A stretch of 64,000 bases of DNA from Aquibacillus halophilus (GTDB lineage: Bacteria; Bacillota; Bacilli; Bacillales; Amphibacillaceae). Of this stretch, positions 26,292 to 34,397 are shown one piece after another (within the stretch, counting starts at the first letter, position 1; every line of letters starts with the position of its first letter). The stretch spans positions 392,151 to 456,150 of the forward strand of contig NZ_WJNG01000002.1 in the NCBI RefSeq assembly GCF_009649745.1, given 5' to 3'. Position numbers and translations under genes: made by a program. The notes under the pieces are model-generated. The model saw only the letters and a program-made list of their open reading frames with translations. It was not told the DNA's origin and did not search any database.

Positions 26292-27743
26292 ATGGTAAAC
26301 AAAACAATAAAAAGTAATATTCAAGTAAATGAAACGGACCAACTTTTAGTTGAGATTGCAGATTTTGTTTTAGACAAGGAAATAGAAAGTGAAGAGGCTT
26401 ATCAAACGGCTCGTTATGTGTTAATGGATTCAATTGCTTCGGGTTTACTCGCCTTAAATTATCCTGAATGCACTAAGCACCTTGGACCAATTGTGCCCGG
26501 AACAGTAGTGCCGAACGGGGTGCGAGTTCCAGGTACATCCTATGAATTAGATCCTATCCAGGGTGCATTTAATATCGCCTGTATTATCAGGTGGTTGGAT
26601 TACAATGATACTTGGCTAGCCAAGGAATGGGGTCACCCATCGGATAATTTAGGTGGTATTTTGGCCGTCGCTGATTATATAAGTCGTACAAACATAGCAG
26701 AAGGACGAAAACCGTTAACAATAAAAGATGTATTAACTGCATCGATCAAGGCACATGAAATACAAGGAGTGTTAGCGCTCGACAATAGTTTTAACCGGGT
26801 TGGACTCGATCACGTCTTGCTTGTTAAAGTCGCTTCAACAGCTGTCGTAACTGCGATGCTCGGAGGGTCAAAACAGGAAGTAATTAATGCGTTATCGAAT
26901 GCATGGGTTGATAATTCTAGTTTACGCACATATCGCCATGCACCCAATACTGGTTCGCGCAAGTCATGGGCTGCTGGAGATGCAACGAGTCGAGCGGTTA
27001 GGCTTTCTATGATGGCACTTAAAGGAGAAATGGGTTATGCTACTGCATTATCAGCTCCTAACTGGGGATTCCAGGATGTTTTGTTTAAAGGGGAGCAGCT
27101 GACGCTTGCTAGGCCACTAGATTCCTATGTAATGACGAATGTTCTGCTAAAAATTGCGTTTCCTGCTGAGTTTCATGCACAAACGGCTGTGGAGTCCGCG
27201 ATTGAGCTTAATACAGAGGTTAAAGATCGTCTGGAGGAGATCGATGAAATTGTTCTAACAACCCATGAAGCGGCGATTCGGATCATTGATAAAACTGGTC
27301 CATTAAATAATCCGGCTGATCGTGATCACTGCCTGCAATACATGGTAGCCATTGGACTTATTCATGGTGAGTTGACAGCCGATCATTATGAAGATGAAGC
27401 GGCGTTGGATCCTCGGATTGATAGTCTACGAGAGAAAATGACAGTGGTCGAAGATAAACAATTTAGTGACGATTACCTTGATTCAGATAAGCGGTCGATA
27501 GCGAATGCTGTGCAGATTCGCTTTAAAGATGGTTCGCAAACCGAAAAAGTAGTATGTGAATATCCAATTGGCCATTACAGACGTCGGGAAGAAGGGATTC
27601 CAAGACTTATAACTAAATTTGAAAATAGCCTTAAAACGAGATATCCAAAAAAACAAGTACATACCATTACTAGGTTGATGTTAGATCATAAACGGTTGGA
27701 AACTACACCAGTTTCAGACTTGATGAAAATGCTAATGATTTGA
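26292..27743 (+). CDS. mmgE: 2-Methylcitrate dehydratase, MmgE/PrpD family
   Basis: A 483-residue protein of the MmgE/PrpD fold, expected to convert 2-methylcitrate to 2-methyl-cis-aconitate or 2-methylisocitrate. Recognisable segments: [45 protein letters not shown] (active-site region), [17 protein letters not shown], and [17 protein letters not shown]. The ATG follows AAAGGAG. It sits 48 bases after mmgD and 28 before prpB, so the three form one operon. Confidence 0.95.
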   Translation: MVNKTIKSNIQVNETDQLLVEIADFVLDKEIESEEAYQTARYVLMDSIASGLLALNYPECTKHLGPIVPGTVVPNGVRVPGTSYELDPIQGAFNIACIIRWLDYNDTWLAKEWGHPSDNLGGILAVADYISRTNIAEGRKPLTIKDVLTASIKAHEIQGVLALDNSFNRVGLDHVLLVKVASTAVVTAMLGGSKQEVINALSNAWVDNSSLRTYRHAPNTGSRKSWAAGDATSRAVRLSMMALKGEMGYATALSAPNWGFQDVLFKGEQLTLARPLDSYVMTNVLLKIAFPAEFHAQTAVESAIELNTEVKDRLEEIDEIVLTTHEAAIRIIDKTGPLNNPADRDHCLQYMVAIGLIHGELTADHYEDEAALDPRIDSLREKMTVVEDKQFSDDYLDSDKRSIANAVQIRFKDGSQTEKVVCEYPIGHYRRREEGIPRLITKFENSLKTRYPKKQVHTITRLMLDHKRLETTPVSDLMKMLMI

Positions 27744-27771
27744 TTTTAATAGTTGTAAGGAGATGAACAGA

Positions 27772-28689
27772 GTGACTTGGTTAGTAGAAGATGAACGTAC
27801 TCAAAAAGAATTAGCAGAACAATTTTTAAAACAGGTCGAATCGAAGTCTATCCTTAAAATTCCGGGTACACATGATGGAATGGCAGCACTTGTGGCCAAA
27901 CAAACTGGGTTTGAGGCGCTCTATTTATCTGGAGCAGCCTACACTGCAAGTCGGGGCTTGCCTGATTTAGGCATTGTTACGTCAGATGAGGTTACTCAGC
28001 GTGCACGTGACCTTATCCGAGCAACCCAGCTTCCATTGCTAGTCGATATTGATACAGGTTATGGAGGGATACTGAATGTTGCCAGAACCGCAAAAGAAAT
28101 GGTTGAAGCAAGGGTTGCTGCGGTTCAGATCGAGGATCAAGAACTACCAAAAAAGTGTGGTCATTTAAATGGTAAGAAACTCATTTCAACAGAAGAAATG
28201 ATGGCAAAAATCAAAACAATTAAGCAAGTAGCTCCATCACTAGTGATCATTGCTAGAACGGATGCCAAGGGAGTTGAAGGAATCGAAGAAGCAATCTACC
28301 GGGCACAGAATTATTTAGAAGCCGGAGCAGATGCTATTTTTCCTGAAGCACTACAAACGGAAGAAGAGTTCCAATATTTTAGCGAAAAAGTAAAAGCGCC
28401 TTTACTAGCAAATATGACAGAGTTCGGCAGGACACCTTACTATACTGCTGAACAGTTCGAAGGCTTTGGATACAGTATGGTTATTTATCCAGTTAGCTCC
28501 TTACGAATGGCAGCAAAGGCTTATGAAAAAGCATTCAAGGAAATATTTGAAAAAGGCACTCAAAAAGGTGTGTTGGACGATATGCAGACAAGAAGTGAGC
28601 TATATGAAACGATAAGCTACTATGATTATGAAGAACTCGATGAGAAAATCGCACGTACTGTTTTACCTGAGGAAAATTCGAACGACTAA
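27772..28689 (+). CDS. prpB: 2-Methylisocitrate lyase
   Basis: Cleaves 2-methylisocitrate to pyruvate and succinate, completing propionyl-CoA oxidation. The isocitrate-lyase-family protein has ALYLSGAAYTASRGLPDLG, LLVDIDTGYGG, the catalytic KKCGHLNGK loop and IARTDAKGVEG. The GTG at 27772 is preferred (305 residues) because AAGGAGATGA lies 5 bases upstream. The in-frame ATG at 27763 is part of that ribosome site. Homologue of B. subtilis YqiQ. A terminator follows 85 bases downstream. Confidence 0.95.
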   Translation: MTWLVEDERTQKELAEQFLKQVESKSILKIPGTHDGMAALVAKQTGFEALYLSGAAYTASRGLPDLGIVTSDEVTQRARDLIRATQLPLLVDIDTGYGGILNVARTAKEMVEARVAAVQIEDQELPKKCGHLNGKKLISTEEMMAKIKTIKQVAPSLVIIARTDAKGVEGIEEAIYRAQNYLEAGADAIFPEALQTEEEFQYFSEKVKAPLLANMTEFGRTPYYTAEQFEGFGYSMVIYPVSSLRMAAKAYEKAFKEIFEKGTQKGVLDDMQTRSELYETISYYDYEELDEKIARTVLPEENSND

Positions 28690-28773
28690 AGAGTTTGTAG
28701 GGTTGAAGGGAATTCATTTTTAAAAAATAATTTTTCTCTCGAATAAGATAGTAACAATTAGGTACTTGTTAAG

Positions 28774-28803
28774 ATAAGTCTTCTTTGGAAGGCTTATTTT
28801 TTT
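28774..28803 (+). terminator. Terminator of the mmgD-mmgE-prpB operon
   Basis: 10-bp stem ATAAGTCTTC / GAAGGCTTAT (one G-T pair) with a TTTG loop, followed by a run of T. The rest of the gap to 29054 holds only a GTTCATACAT tandem duplication at 28890 and no gene. Confidence 0.85.
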
Positions 28804-29054
28804 ATATTAATGGGCTAGCAATCTATTAATTTTAAAAGAAATTGAGTAAAAGACGTTAAAGTAATATCTAAAGCATGATAGAGAAAACCGTTCATACATG
28901 TTCATACATGAGTTGTTCGTTCCCTGATGGTTGCCTATTTGATATACTTAATTATTATAAGTTATTTAATAGAACGCTATTTTATTTTTTACTTTTGCTT
29001 TACATGGTCCAACCCCATAAATGAACTACTATTCCTAGAAAGGGGAGTTTTTTC

Positions 29055-29978
29055 TTGTCTGAATTTCTTATCATACTCAAAGATATTATATTACCAGTAT
29101 TTATTTTGATGGGGATCGGTTTTCTACTACATAAAAAGTTTCGTTTAGATATTTCAACATTAGCAAAATTAAATATTTATTTTTTGATTCCTGGTTTTAT
29201 TTTTGTAAAGTTATATAGTACCGAAATCACGTTGAACTTATTTTCTAATATCTTTTTATTCTTTTGCTTCTATGTTCTTGTGCTTTATCTTATCTCAATT
29301 GTCATCAGTAAATTTATGGGGTTAGATAAGGGGGAAAAAACAGCTTTTTCTAATAGTGTCATGTTTTATAACTCAGGTAATTATGGTGTTCCAGTCAATG
29401 ACTTAGTATTTAGAAGTGATCCATTTGCGATGTCGATTCAAGTTATTGTTCTCGCCTTGCAGAATATTTTTCTATTTTCTTATGGAATTTTTTCGTTGCA
29501 ATCAGTTAGTCAAGGAAAGCTAAGAGCGGCACTTGGGTATTTTAAAATGCCTGTATTGTATGCGATGCTAGCTGGTGTTTTTTTAAACATTTTTGATGTA
29601 GAAATTCCTTCTTATATTTGGGTACCGTCAAATTACATTGCGAATGCTATGGTTTCTATAGCTTTGATTACTCTCGGAGCGCAAGTAGCCGAATTGAAAT
29701 TTAAATCCGGACTACTCAGGGTTTATTGTAGTTTAACTATAAGATTGTTAGTTGGCCCGATTATAGCTTTGATTATTATCTTTTTATTTAAAATCGATGG
29801 AATTTTCGCGCAAGCATTATTTATTTCGTCCGCAATGCCTACATCTGTAAATAGTGCAGTAATTGCACAGGAATACAACAATGAGCCAAATTTCGCAGCA
29901 CAAGTCGTTTTGCTTTCTACCATAGCAAGTGCCTTTACCGTTTCAATGGTTATTTACTTAGCTAGAATTATATTCTAA
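29055..29978 (+). CDS. AEC-family (auxin efflux carrier type) transporter
   Basis: A 307-residue membrane protein with ten hydrophobic segments in two halves. It has the family pattern LPVFILMGIGFLLHKKFRLDISTLAKLNIYFLIPGFIF near the N-terminus, SVMFYNSGNYGVPVNDL in the middle and SSAMPTSVNSAVIAQEYN in the second half. Family members export or take up organic acids such as malate. The TTG start follows AAAGGGGAG. It is monocistronic with its own terminator. Its place next to the methylcitrate operon might suggest a carboxylate substrate, but nothing in the sequence proves that. Confidence 0.88.
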   Translation: MSEFLIILKDIILPVFILMGIGFLLHKKFRLDISTLAKLNIYFLIPGFIFVKLYSTEITLNLFSNIFLFFCFYVLVLYLISIVISKFMGLDKGEKTAFSNSVMFYNSGNYGVPVNDLVFRSDPFAMSIQVIVLALQNIFLFSYGIFSLQSVSQGKLRAALGYFKMPVLYAMLAGVFLNIFDVEIPSYIWVPSNYIANAMVSIALITLGAQVAELKFKSGLLRVYCSLTIRLLVGPIIALIIIFLFKIDGIFAQALFISSAMPTSVNSAVIAQEYNNEPNFAAQVVLLSTIASAFTVSMVIYLARIIF

Positions 29979-29995
29979 ATTGATATAATGAAATT

Positions 29996-30022
29996 GAGCC
30001 TTCTGAAAAAGGCTCTTTTTTA
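29996..30022 (+). terminator. Terminator of the AEC transporter gene
   Basis: Short stem GAGCC / GGCTC with a 10-base loop followed by TTTTTT. Confidence 0.75.
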
Positions 30023-30177
30023 TTTCACTCAACTATGCACATTGTGCAATGGAATTCAAGAATAATGTCAGGGAAATTCCCCATGAAAATCAGGATTTTC
30101 CCTAATGTCACAAAATTGTCAAAAACGTTAAGATGAGAATAATAAGAAACGAGAAACAATTAAGGGGTGGAATGAGC

Positions 30178-30642
30178 ATGGTTGAATCGTTACTAGGGGT
30201 TATCTTACCTTTTTCATCGATAGCTATTTTTGTAATGGGATTAATTTGGCAATACGAAGACAAAGATAGTTATAGAAAAGGGTTTGTAAACATGCTGTGT
30301 GTCAGTCTTGGTATAGTCGTGCTCATAACTGGTGTTATTTCTCTAAGCCAGATAACTATTTTCAAATGGATGAGCGAATTATTCTTATTGAATATAACTG
30401 TAGCACCACTAATAATTAAAATGCATGTCCTAAGTCTCTGTTCGTTACTAATAGTTCTTCCTTTTACACGTTTTATAAAGCTCTTTAATATTTTTAAATT
30501 AAAAAGATATACATTTGATAAAGTGAGTCAAAAGGTCGCAGTGGTTAACTTCGGTAAATTTTTTGAGTGGATGTTCCAAACCCCTCATCAAAGAAAAAAT
30601 AAAGCTGAGTTAAAGAAAAATCAATTTGTTTTGTCTGAATGA
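30178..30642 (+). CDS. Small membrane protein resembling the N-terminal part of nitrate reductase gamma (NarI)
   Basis: A 154-residue protein with four hydrophobic segments and a basic cytoplasmic tail. The N-terminus (LLGVILPFSSIAIFVMGLIWQYEDKDSY) and a later IVLPFTRFIKLFNIF segment recall NarI (…YPYICLTIFVVGLIYRY… and PFTKLVH). NarI is ~225 residues and holds two b hemes through four histidines. Here only one membrane His (KMHVLS) remains and the usual ligand positions are missing, so heme binding is unlikely. The ATG at 30178 lies 7 bases after AAGGGGTGG. No other nar genes are nearby. Function unknown; the NarI relation is tentative. Confidence 0.5.
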   Translation: MVESLLGVILPFSSIAIFVMGLIWQYEDKDSYRKGFVNMLCVSLGIVVLITGVISLSQITIFKWMSELFLLNITVAPLIIKMHVLSLCSLLIVLPFTRFIKLFNIFKLKRYTFDKVSQKVAVVNFGKFFEWMFQTPHQRKNKAELKKNQFVLSE

Positions 30643-30711
30643 AGAAAGGGTTGTCTGGATTGATACTTGAATTCGATGTGGATTAGTTAAAAAATCGAGT
30701 TAGAACATTCG

Positions 30712-30740
30712 TTCGGAATATGTTGGGTTTATGATATAAT
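30712..30740 (+). promoter_or_regulatory. Promoter of the holin-like toxin transcript
   Basis: Extended -10 TGATATAAT (TATAAT at 30735-30740) with a weak -35 (TTCGGA) 17 bases upstream. Predicted start near 30747 gives a ~55-base leader. Confidence 0.6.
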
Positions 30741-30802
30741 CTAGTAAGATAATGTTCTTTTAGGGAGAGATCGGCTAACCCCGGTGAAAGGGGGTGATGC
30801 CT

Positions 30803-30898
30803 ATGGGTATGTATGAGAGTTTTATGGTACTGATTGGTTTTGGTACTTTCTTGATTGCATTACTCGCATTGGTCATAAATTTGATCAATAGAAAATAG
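30803..30898 (+). CDS. Holin-like type I toxin peptide
   Basis: A 31-residue hydrophobic peptide, MGMYESFMVLIGFGTFLIAL followed by LALVINLINRK. The short polar start, one membrane helix and basic end are the pattern of the putative holin-like toxin family (Hol_Tox) of Firmicutes. A near-perfect ribosome site GAAAGGGGGTGAT precedes it. In-frame ATGs at 30797 and 30809 are also possible. The mRNA 5' leader (GATCGGCTA, 30769-30777) is exactly complementary to its 3' region (TAGCCGATC, 30949-30957), a folding trait of type I toxin messengers. A strong terminator and a predicted antisense RNA complete the module. Confidence 0.82.
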   Translation: MGMYESFMVLIGFGTFLIALLALVINLINRK

Positions 30899-31028
30899 AC
30901 CTCCCTATTTACCCAACAAGCTAACTAGGTGAGGTCTACCTGAAATGGTAGCCGATCCCTCTGGGGGAACCGCTTATCTAAAGACCACAGTTGGTAGCTG
31001 TGGTCTTTTTTAGTTGTATTCTAAATCT
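30890..31028 (-). ncRNA. Predicted antisense antitoxin RNA
   Basis: On the minus strand, an extended -10 TGGTATAAT (plus 31035-31043) would start an RNA near 31028. It would run across the toxin terminator and 3' untranslated region to a hairpin (plus 30898-30938; AGACCTC/GAGGTCT with an inner CCTA/TAGG) followed by ATTTTCTATT. The ~135-base product would overlap the toxin 3' end as RatA-like antitoxins do. No experimental support; the -35 box is weak. Confidence 0.55.
30981..31011 (+). terminator. Terminator of the toxin mRNA
   Basis: Perfect 10-bp stem AAGACCACAG / CTGTGGTCTT with a 7-base loop and a T run. Confidence 0.9.
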
Positions 31029-31064
31029 GTAACAATTATACCATAATCAAGATGAAAAATGAAT

Positions 31065-31091
31065 GGGACAAAGGGACAGGCTCTTTGTCCC
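31065..31091. repeat. GGGACA/TGTCCC repeat beside the toxin module
   Basis: GGGACAAAGGGACAGGCTC followed by TTTGTCCC, only ~22 bases from the predicted antitoxin promoter. Confidence 0.8.
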
Positions 31092-31233
31092 GCGAGAATG
31101 TTCATATTATCTCAGTTGAATCTAAAGAATTTTTCATAATACAAAGCAATGTTCTAATTCAATTGAGAGACCGAGTTAGGACCTTTTTAATTTAATTAAA
31201 AATAAGTTAATATATATTTAGACAGGAATTAGG

Positions 31234-31501
31234 ATGAAAAAAATGGTAATACGAAAAACAAAAAGAAATTAGAAAAGCATAAGAAACGAAAGCTTGCAAA
31301 AAGAAGTGCGAGGCAGAAGGTAGATGAATGGGAAGATCAAGATAGTGATGAAACATTTTCTTTTATCGTTGGTTATACAGAAGGTGGAGTACCCTTTGGT
31401 ATTACTTGGGAAGAATCGGAAGAACAAGAATTGGGTCCAAAAATAAAGGTGAACAGATTAAAGAATCAATTAGCGCTGATGATGAGTATTTGCCTTTTTA
31501 A
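31234..31501 (+). pseudogene. Small basic/acidic Bacillus-type protein of unknown function, two frameshifts
   Basis: The ATG at 31234 opens MKK, then hits a stop unless one A is added to a run of seven. With that shift the frame reads NGNTKNKKKLEKHKKRKLAK, then DSDETFSFIVGYTEGGVPFGITWEE, a pattern I recall from short Bacillus proteins. Near 31440, at another A-rich stretch, the frame must shift again to reach EQIKESISADDEYLPF and the stop at 31499. Both breaks lie in A runs, so replication or transcriptional slippage is possible. The following UPF0158 gene is also broken, which favours decay. Confidence 0.65.
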
Positions 31502-31531
31502 AGGGACTATACATAATTAGGAGGCTAATTT

Positions 31532-31992
31532 ATGGTTGCAGTAAAACTAGATACAATAATTGAAGGAATGGAATTAGACATGGAAGAGATTCAAACTTAT
31601 CTAAATCATGAGACAGGGGAAGTAGTTACATTATCTTCAGATGCTTTAAGAATGGCAGAAGACGATGAACCCCTGGAAAACTTGCTGGACTGGCAGCAAG
31701 ATGAAGTTAAGATAGCCATTGAGGTTGTGGAAAATTGGGATATTTACACAGACCTCCCCTCGCAATTTGAAATAGATGATATAGGATGATGGAGAAATTT
31801 TCCTTTAACCTTACCGATAAAAAGCAGGGAGACACTTTATTAAATGCTATCAATGGAAAAGGAGCATTTAGGCGATTTAAAGATTCTGTGAATCAAATGG
31901 GATTAGACAATCAGTGGTATAGTTAATGCGATCAGTGCTATAGAGAAATTGCGATAGATTTTTGCAAGATGAATGGTTTGAAGTATAGTTAG
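31532..31992 (+). pseudogene. UPF0158-family gene broken by a frameshift and a nonsense codon
   Basis: The intact 5' part (31532-31789, ATG after AGGAGG) encodes 85 residues (VKLDTIIEGMELDMEEIQTYL ... ENWDIYTDLPSQFEI), the N-terminal half of UPF0158. At ~31785 the frame shifts by one base. The next frame continues MMEKFSFNLTDKKQGDTLLNA, then GKGAFRRFKDSVNQMGLDNQWYS, then a TAA at 31924. After it, in the same frame, CYREIAIDFCKMNGL completes the usual C-terminus before TAG at 31990-31992. Two independent lesions make a sequencing artefact unlikely. Function of the family is unknown. Confidence 0.85.
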
Positions 31993-31993
31993 C

Positions 31994-32020
31994 GACAAGA
32001 AGCCCGCCCCTTGTCCCCTT
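31994..32020. repeat. Degenerate GGGACA/TGTCCC unit after the UPF0158 pseudogene
   Basis: GACAAGAAGCCCGCCCC followed by TTGTCCCC, starting right after the last residual codon of the pseudogene. Confidence 0.6.
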
Positions 32021-32070
32021 TGCATAGTCTAATGGTTGATTGGAGAAAACTATAACAAAAGGAGAAAGGA

Positions 32071-32367
32071 GTGAGCATAATCGAAACATACAATCAAACT
32101 GGATTCCCTAGAAGCCTAGTCGGTGATGATGATCCAATTTCATTAAAAAACTCCCAAGATTCTTACGATATTTACGTAAATGAAAACTATATAGGGAAAA
32201 AGTTTTTGTCAGGGCAAGGTGATGAAATAGAGAGTGTTGCTAAATTTCTAAAAGCACAAGGAGTCCAAGATATATCTGCCAATTTAGATGGGGACCATTA
32301 CGTTATAAAAACTGAAGAATCACAGCGTGTTGAGGAGATAATAGAAACATACTTAAAGAATAGATAA
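32071..32367 (+). CDS. Small acidic protein of unknown function
   Basis: 98 residues from a GTG start behind AAAGGAGAAAGGAG, followed at once by a terminator, so it is a real gene. There is no signal peptide or membrane segment. The middle (SYDIYVNENYIGKKFLSGQG then EIESVAKFLKAQGVQDISAN and DGDHYVIKTEE) suggests a small alpha/beta domain. I do not recognise the family. Confidence 0.7.
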   Translation: MSIIETYNQTGFPRSLVGDDDPISLKNSQDSYDIYVNENYIGKKFLSGQGDEIESVAKFLKAQGVQDISANLDGDHYVIKTEESQRVEEIIETYLKNR

Positions 32368-32371
32368 GGCT

Positions 32372-32426
32372 AACGGGTCAAAGAAATGGTATTCCATTTT
32401 CTTTAGGCCCGTTTTTATTTTTTTTT
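32372..32426 (+). terminator. Terminator of the 32071 gene
   Basis: Outer stem AACGGG / CCCGTT and inner stem AAAGAAATGG / CCATTTTCTTT, followed by a long T run (32411-32426, one A). Confidence 0.85.
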
Positions 32427-32516
32427 CAAGTTTGCTACCACCTTTTTACTAATCCCTCTTGTATGAAACATCCGACTTTAATTGGTATTCTCCCATAAAA
32501 TGGTATTCCATTTTCT
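32384..32516. repeat. Pair of 19-base direct repeats, each a palindrome
   Basis: AAATGGTATTCCATTTTCT occurs exactly at 32384-32402 (as the loop stem of the terminator) and at 32498-32516. The ~190 bases from the second copy to the amidase start show no gene. Confidence 0.7.
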
Positions 32517-32705
32517 AACTAATTTATTGTGAATGGAATGATTCTTTCTACTTAGTTGTATAAATTAAGTGAGAGCTATAAACTATTAATCAAGTAAAGG
32601 TTGGTTCGATAATAACTCTCAACTAAGCAAAATTCTAATGATCATATTAATGACGGCTTATTAAGTACATCTTTTAAATAAAGGAAAATGGAAAGGGATT
32701 TTTAA

Positions 32706-34214
32706 ATGAAAGCTAATCTTCCGTTTGAAAAAATCACAGTTATTAGATTACTAGATGGATATGACAAAGGCGAGTTTACAGCGGAAGAAATTGTTCAATC
32801 CTATTTGGAACGGATTGAGATTTATGAAGAAAGATATAATGCATTTACTTTTATAAATACCAATGCCTTGGAGGAAGCGCGTGAATTAGATCGGTTACGT
32901 GCAGAAGGAAAAGAAATGGGTGCATTAGCAGGTATTCCAATTGTTATCAAAGAAGCGGTAGATATGATTGGATTTCCTACTACATTTGGCTGGGCGCCGT
33001 TAAGCAAAAAGACTGGTGGAATCGAGTTAATGCCTATAATGGATGCAACGATTGTAACTAGGCTTAAAGAAGCTGGTGCGATTATTATAGGTAAAACAAA
33101 TATGCCTGCGTTCAGTGCGACAGGCACCCATGCAAACACGAGCTGGGCTGGTCCAACCTATAATGCTGTAAATGAATTGTTTGTTCCAGGTGGGAGTAGT
33201 AGTGGGTCAGCAATGTCAATCTCAGGAAACTTCGCGGTGCTTGGAGTTGCTGCGGAAACGGGTGGTTCCATTCAGAATCCTGCTGCAGCACAATCCATTG
33301 TCGGAATAAAACCCTCATTCGGACTCATACCAACCACAGGAGTTACACCACTTGCGGGCACTACGCGTGATGTATTAGGACCTGTTGCTCGTTCTGTAGA
33401 AGATGCGACTCGTTTGTTAGATGTTCTGGCTGGTTATTCGGAGGAGGATCCTAAGACTGAAATTTCTATAGGAAAAGTACCGGCTAAAGGATATACTGCT
33501 TCACTTATGGAGCCCATAGTTAAGGGGAAACGGCTTGGCCTCTATGGTCCAGGATGGAGAACTGCGGAACTATCGGAGGAAACACAAGCCCTATATGCTA
33601 GAGAAATAAAAAAGTTAGAGGCTGAGGGTTTTGAAGTTGTTGAAGATCCCTTTGCAGACTCTGGGTTTACAGAAATTGTTAAAGCTGCAAATAGTTCTGG
33701 ATTTGAGTCATTTTTCTATGACCTTGAAAGATATCTTGAAAATTTAAATCCGTCTGATGATACGTTATCAATAGATAATGTTTTTAAAAAAGCTGGTGCA
33801 GTTCCTTGGACAGAAAGTGGACCATTATTCTGGTTAAAGAGCTTTACCAATCACATTGGCTTGAATAACCCCGCTGAACTACCAGATTTAACGGAGTTTA
33901 ATAAAGTTAAGTCTGAGTATATACGTATCATTGAATCGGTTATGGTTGAGCATCAATTAGACGGATTTGTATTTCCACAGATGTCAGTAGTAACCCCTAA
34001 CACGGGAGAAGGAGACATAATTTCTACCACTGTTGATGAAATAAATATTAGTGGTTTGCCATTAGTAACTGTTCCGGCTGGTTATTATCAGAATAGTTCA
34101 CCATTTGCCTTAGCATTTTTTGGAAAGATGTGGAGTGAAGCGAATTTAATTGGCATGGCATACCAGTATGAACAAGCAACCGGTCATCGGGAATCTCCAG
34201 TATTGAAACTCTAA
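32706..34214 (+). CDS. Amidase (amidase signature family)
   Basis: A 502-residue amide hydrolase with the Ser-cisSer-Lys triad: Lys in GIPIVIKEAVDM (residue ~83), PGGSSSGSAMSI and ETGGSIQNPAAAQSIVGIKPS (nucleophilic Ser in the GGS motif). There is no signal peptide, so it is cytoplasmic. It lacks GatA-specific context (no gatB/gatC nearby), so it is unlikely to be the tRNA amidotransferase subunit. Substrate unknown. The ATG follows GGAAAGGG; a terminator follows. Confidence 0.92.
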   Translation: MKANLPFEKITVIRLLDGYDKGEFTAEEIVQSYLERIEIYEERYNAFTFINTNALEEARELDRLRAEGKEMGALAGIPIVIKEAVDMIGFPTTFGWAPLSKKTGGIELMPIMDATIVTRLKEAGAIIIGKTNMPAFSATGTHANTSWAGPTYNAVNELFVPGGSSSGSAMSISGNFAVLGVAAETGGSIQNPAAAQSIVGIKPSFGLIPTTGVTPLAGTTRDVLGPVARSVEDATRLLDVLAGYSEEDPKTEISIGKVPAKGYTASLMEPIVKGKRLGLYGPGWRTAELSEETQALYAREIKKLEAEGFEVVEDPFADSGFTEIVKAANSSGFESFFYDLERYLENLNPSDDTLSIDNVFKKAGAVPWTESGPLFWLKSFTNHIGLNNPAELPDLTEFNKVKSEYIRIIESVMVEHQLDGFVFPQMSVVTPNTGEGDIISTTVDEINISGLPLVTVPAGYYQNSSPFALAFFGKMWSEANLIGMAYQYEQATGHRESPVLKL

Positions 34215-34267
34215 AAAACTCTGTGAGAAGTTGCAGGGGGAAAATTAACTTGGTGTAATTACGAAAA

Positions 34268-34305
34268 AAGAAACAAAATGCCAAGCCCATTTTGTTTCTT
34301 TTTTT
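34268..34305. terminator. Terminator of the amidase gene
   Basis: 13-bp perfect stem AAGAAACAAAATG / CATTTTGTTTCTT with a 7-base loop, then a T run; A run on the other side. Confidence 0.88.
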
Positions 34306-34369
34306 AGAAGATTTTAAACCTATAGGGTGGTTCTTTCTTGAGGTGATTACTGACGAAAAATCAATATCT

Positions 34370-34397
34370 GGGACAAGGGGCCTGTCCCCTTGTCCCT
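34370..34397. repeat. GGGACA/TGTCCC repeat at the end of the EmrE-like transporter gene
   Basis: GGGACAAGGGG, CCTGTCCCC, TTGTCCC; it touches the stop codon of the minus-strand gene that ends at 34396. Confidence 0.85.

Noticed and set aside
28927-29109. 60-residue hydrophobic frame upstream of and overlapping the AEC transporter
   Set aside because: No ribosome site. It overlaps the transporter start in another frame, and its composition simply reflects AT-rich DNA.
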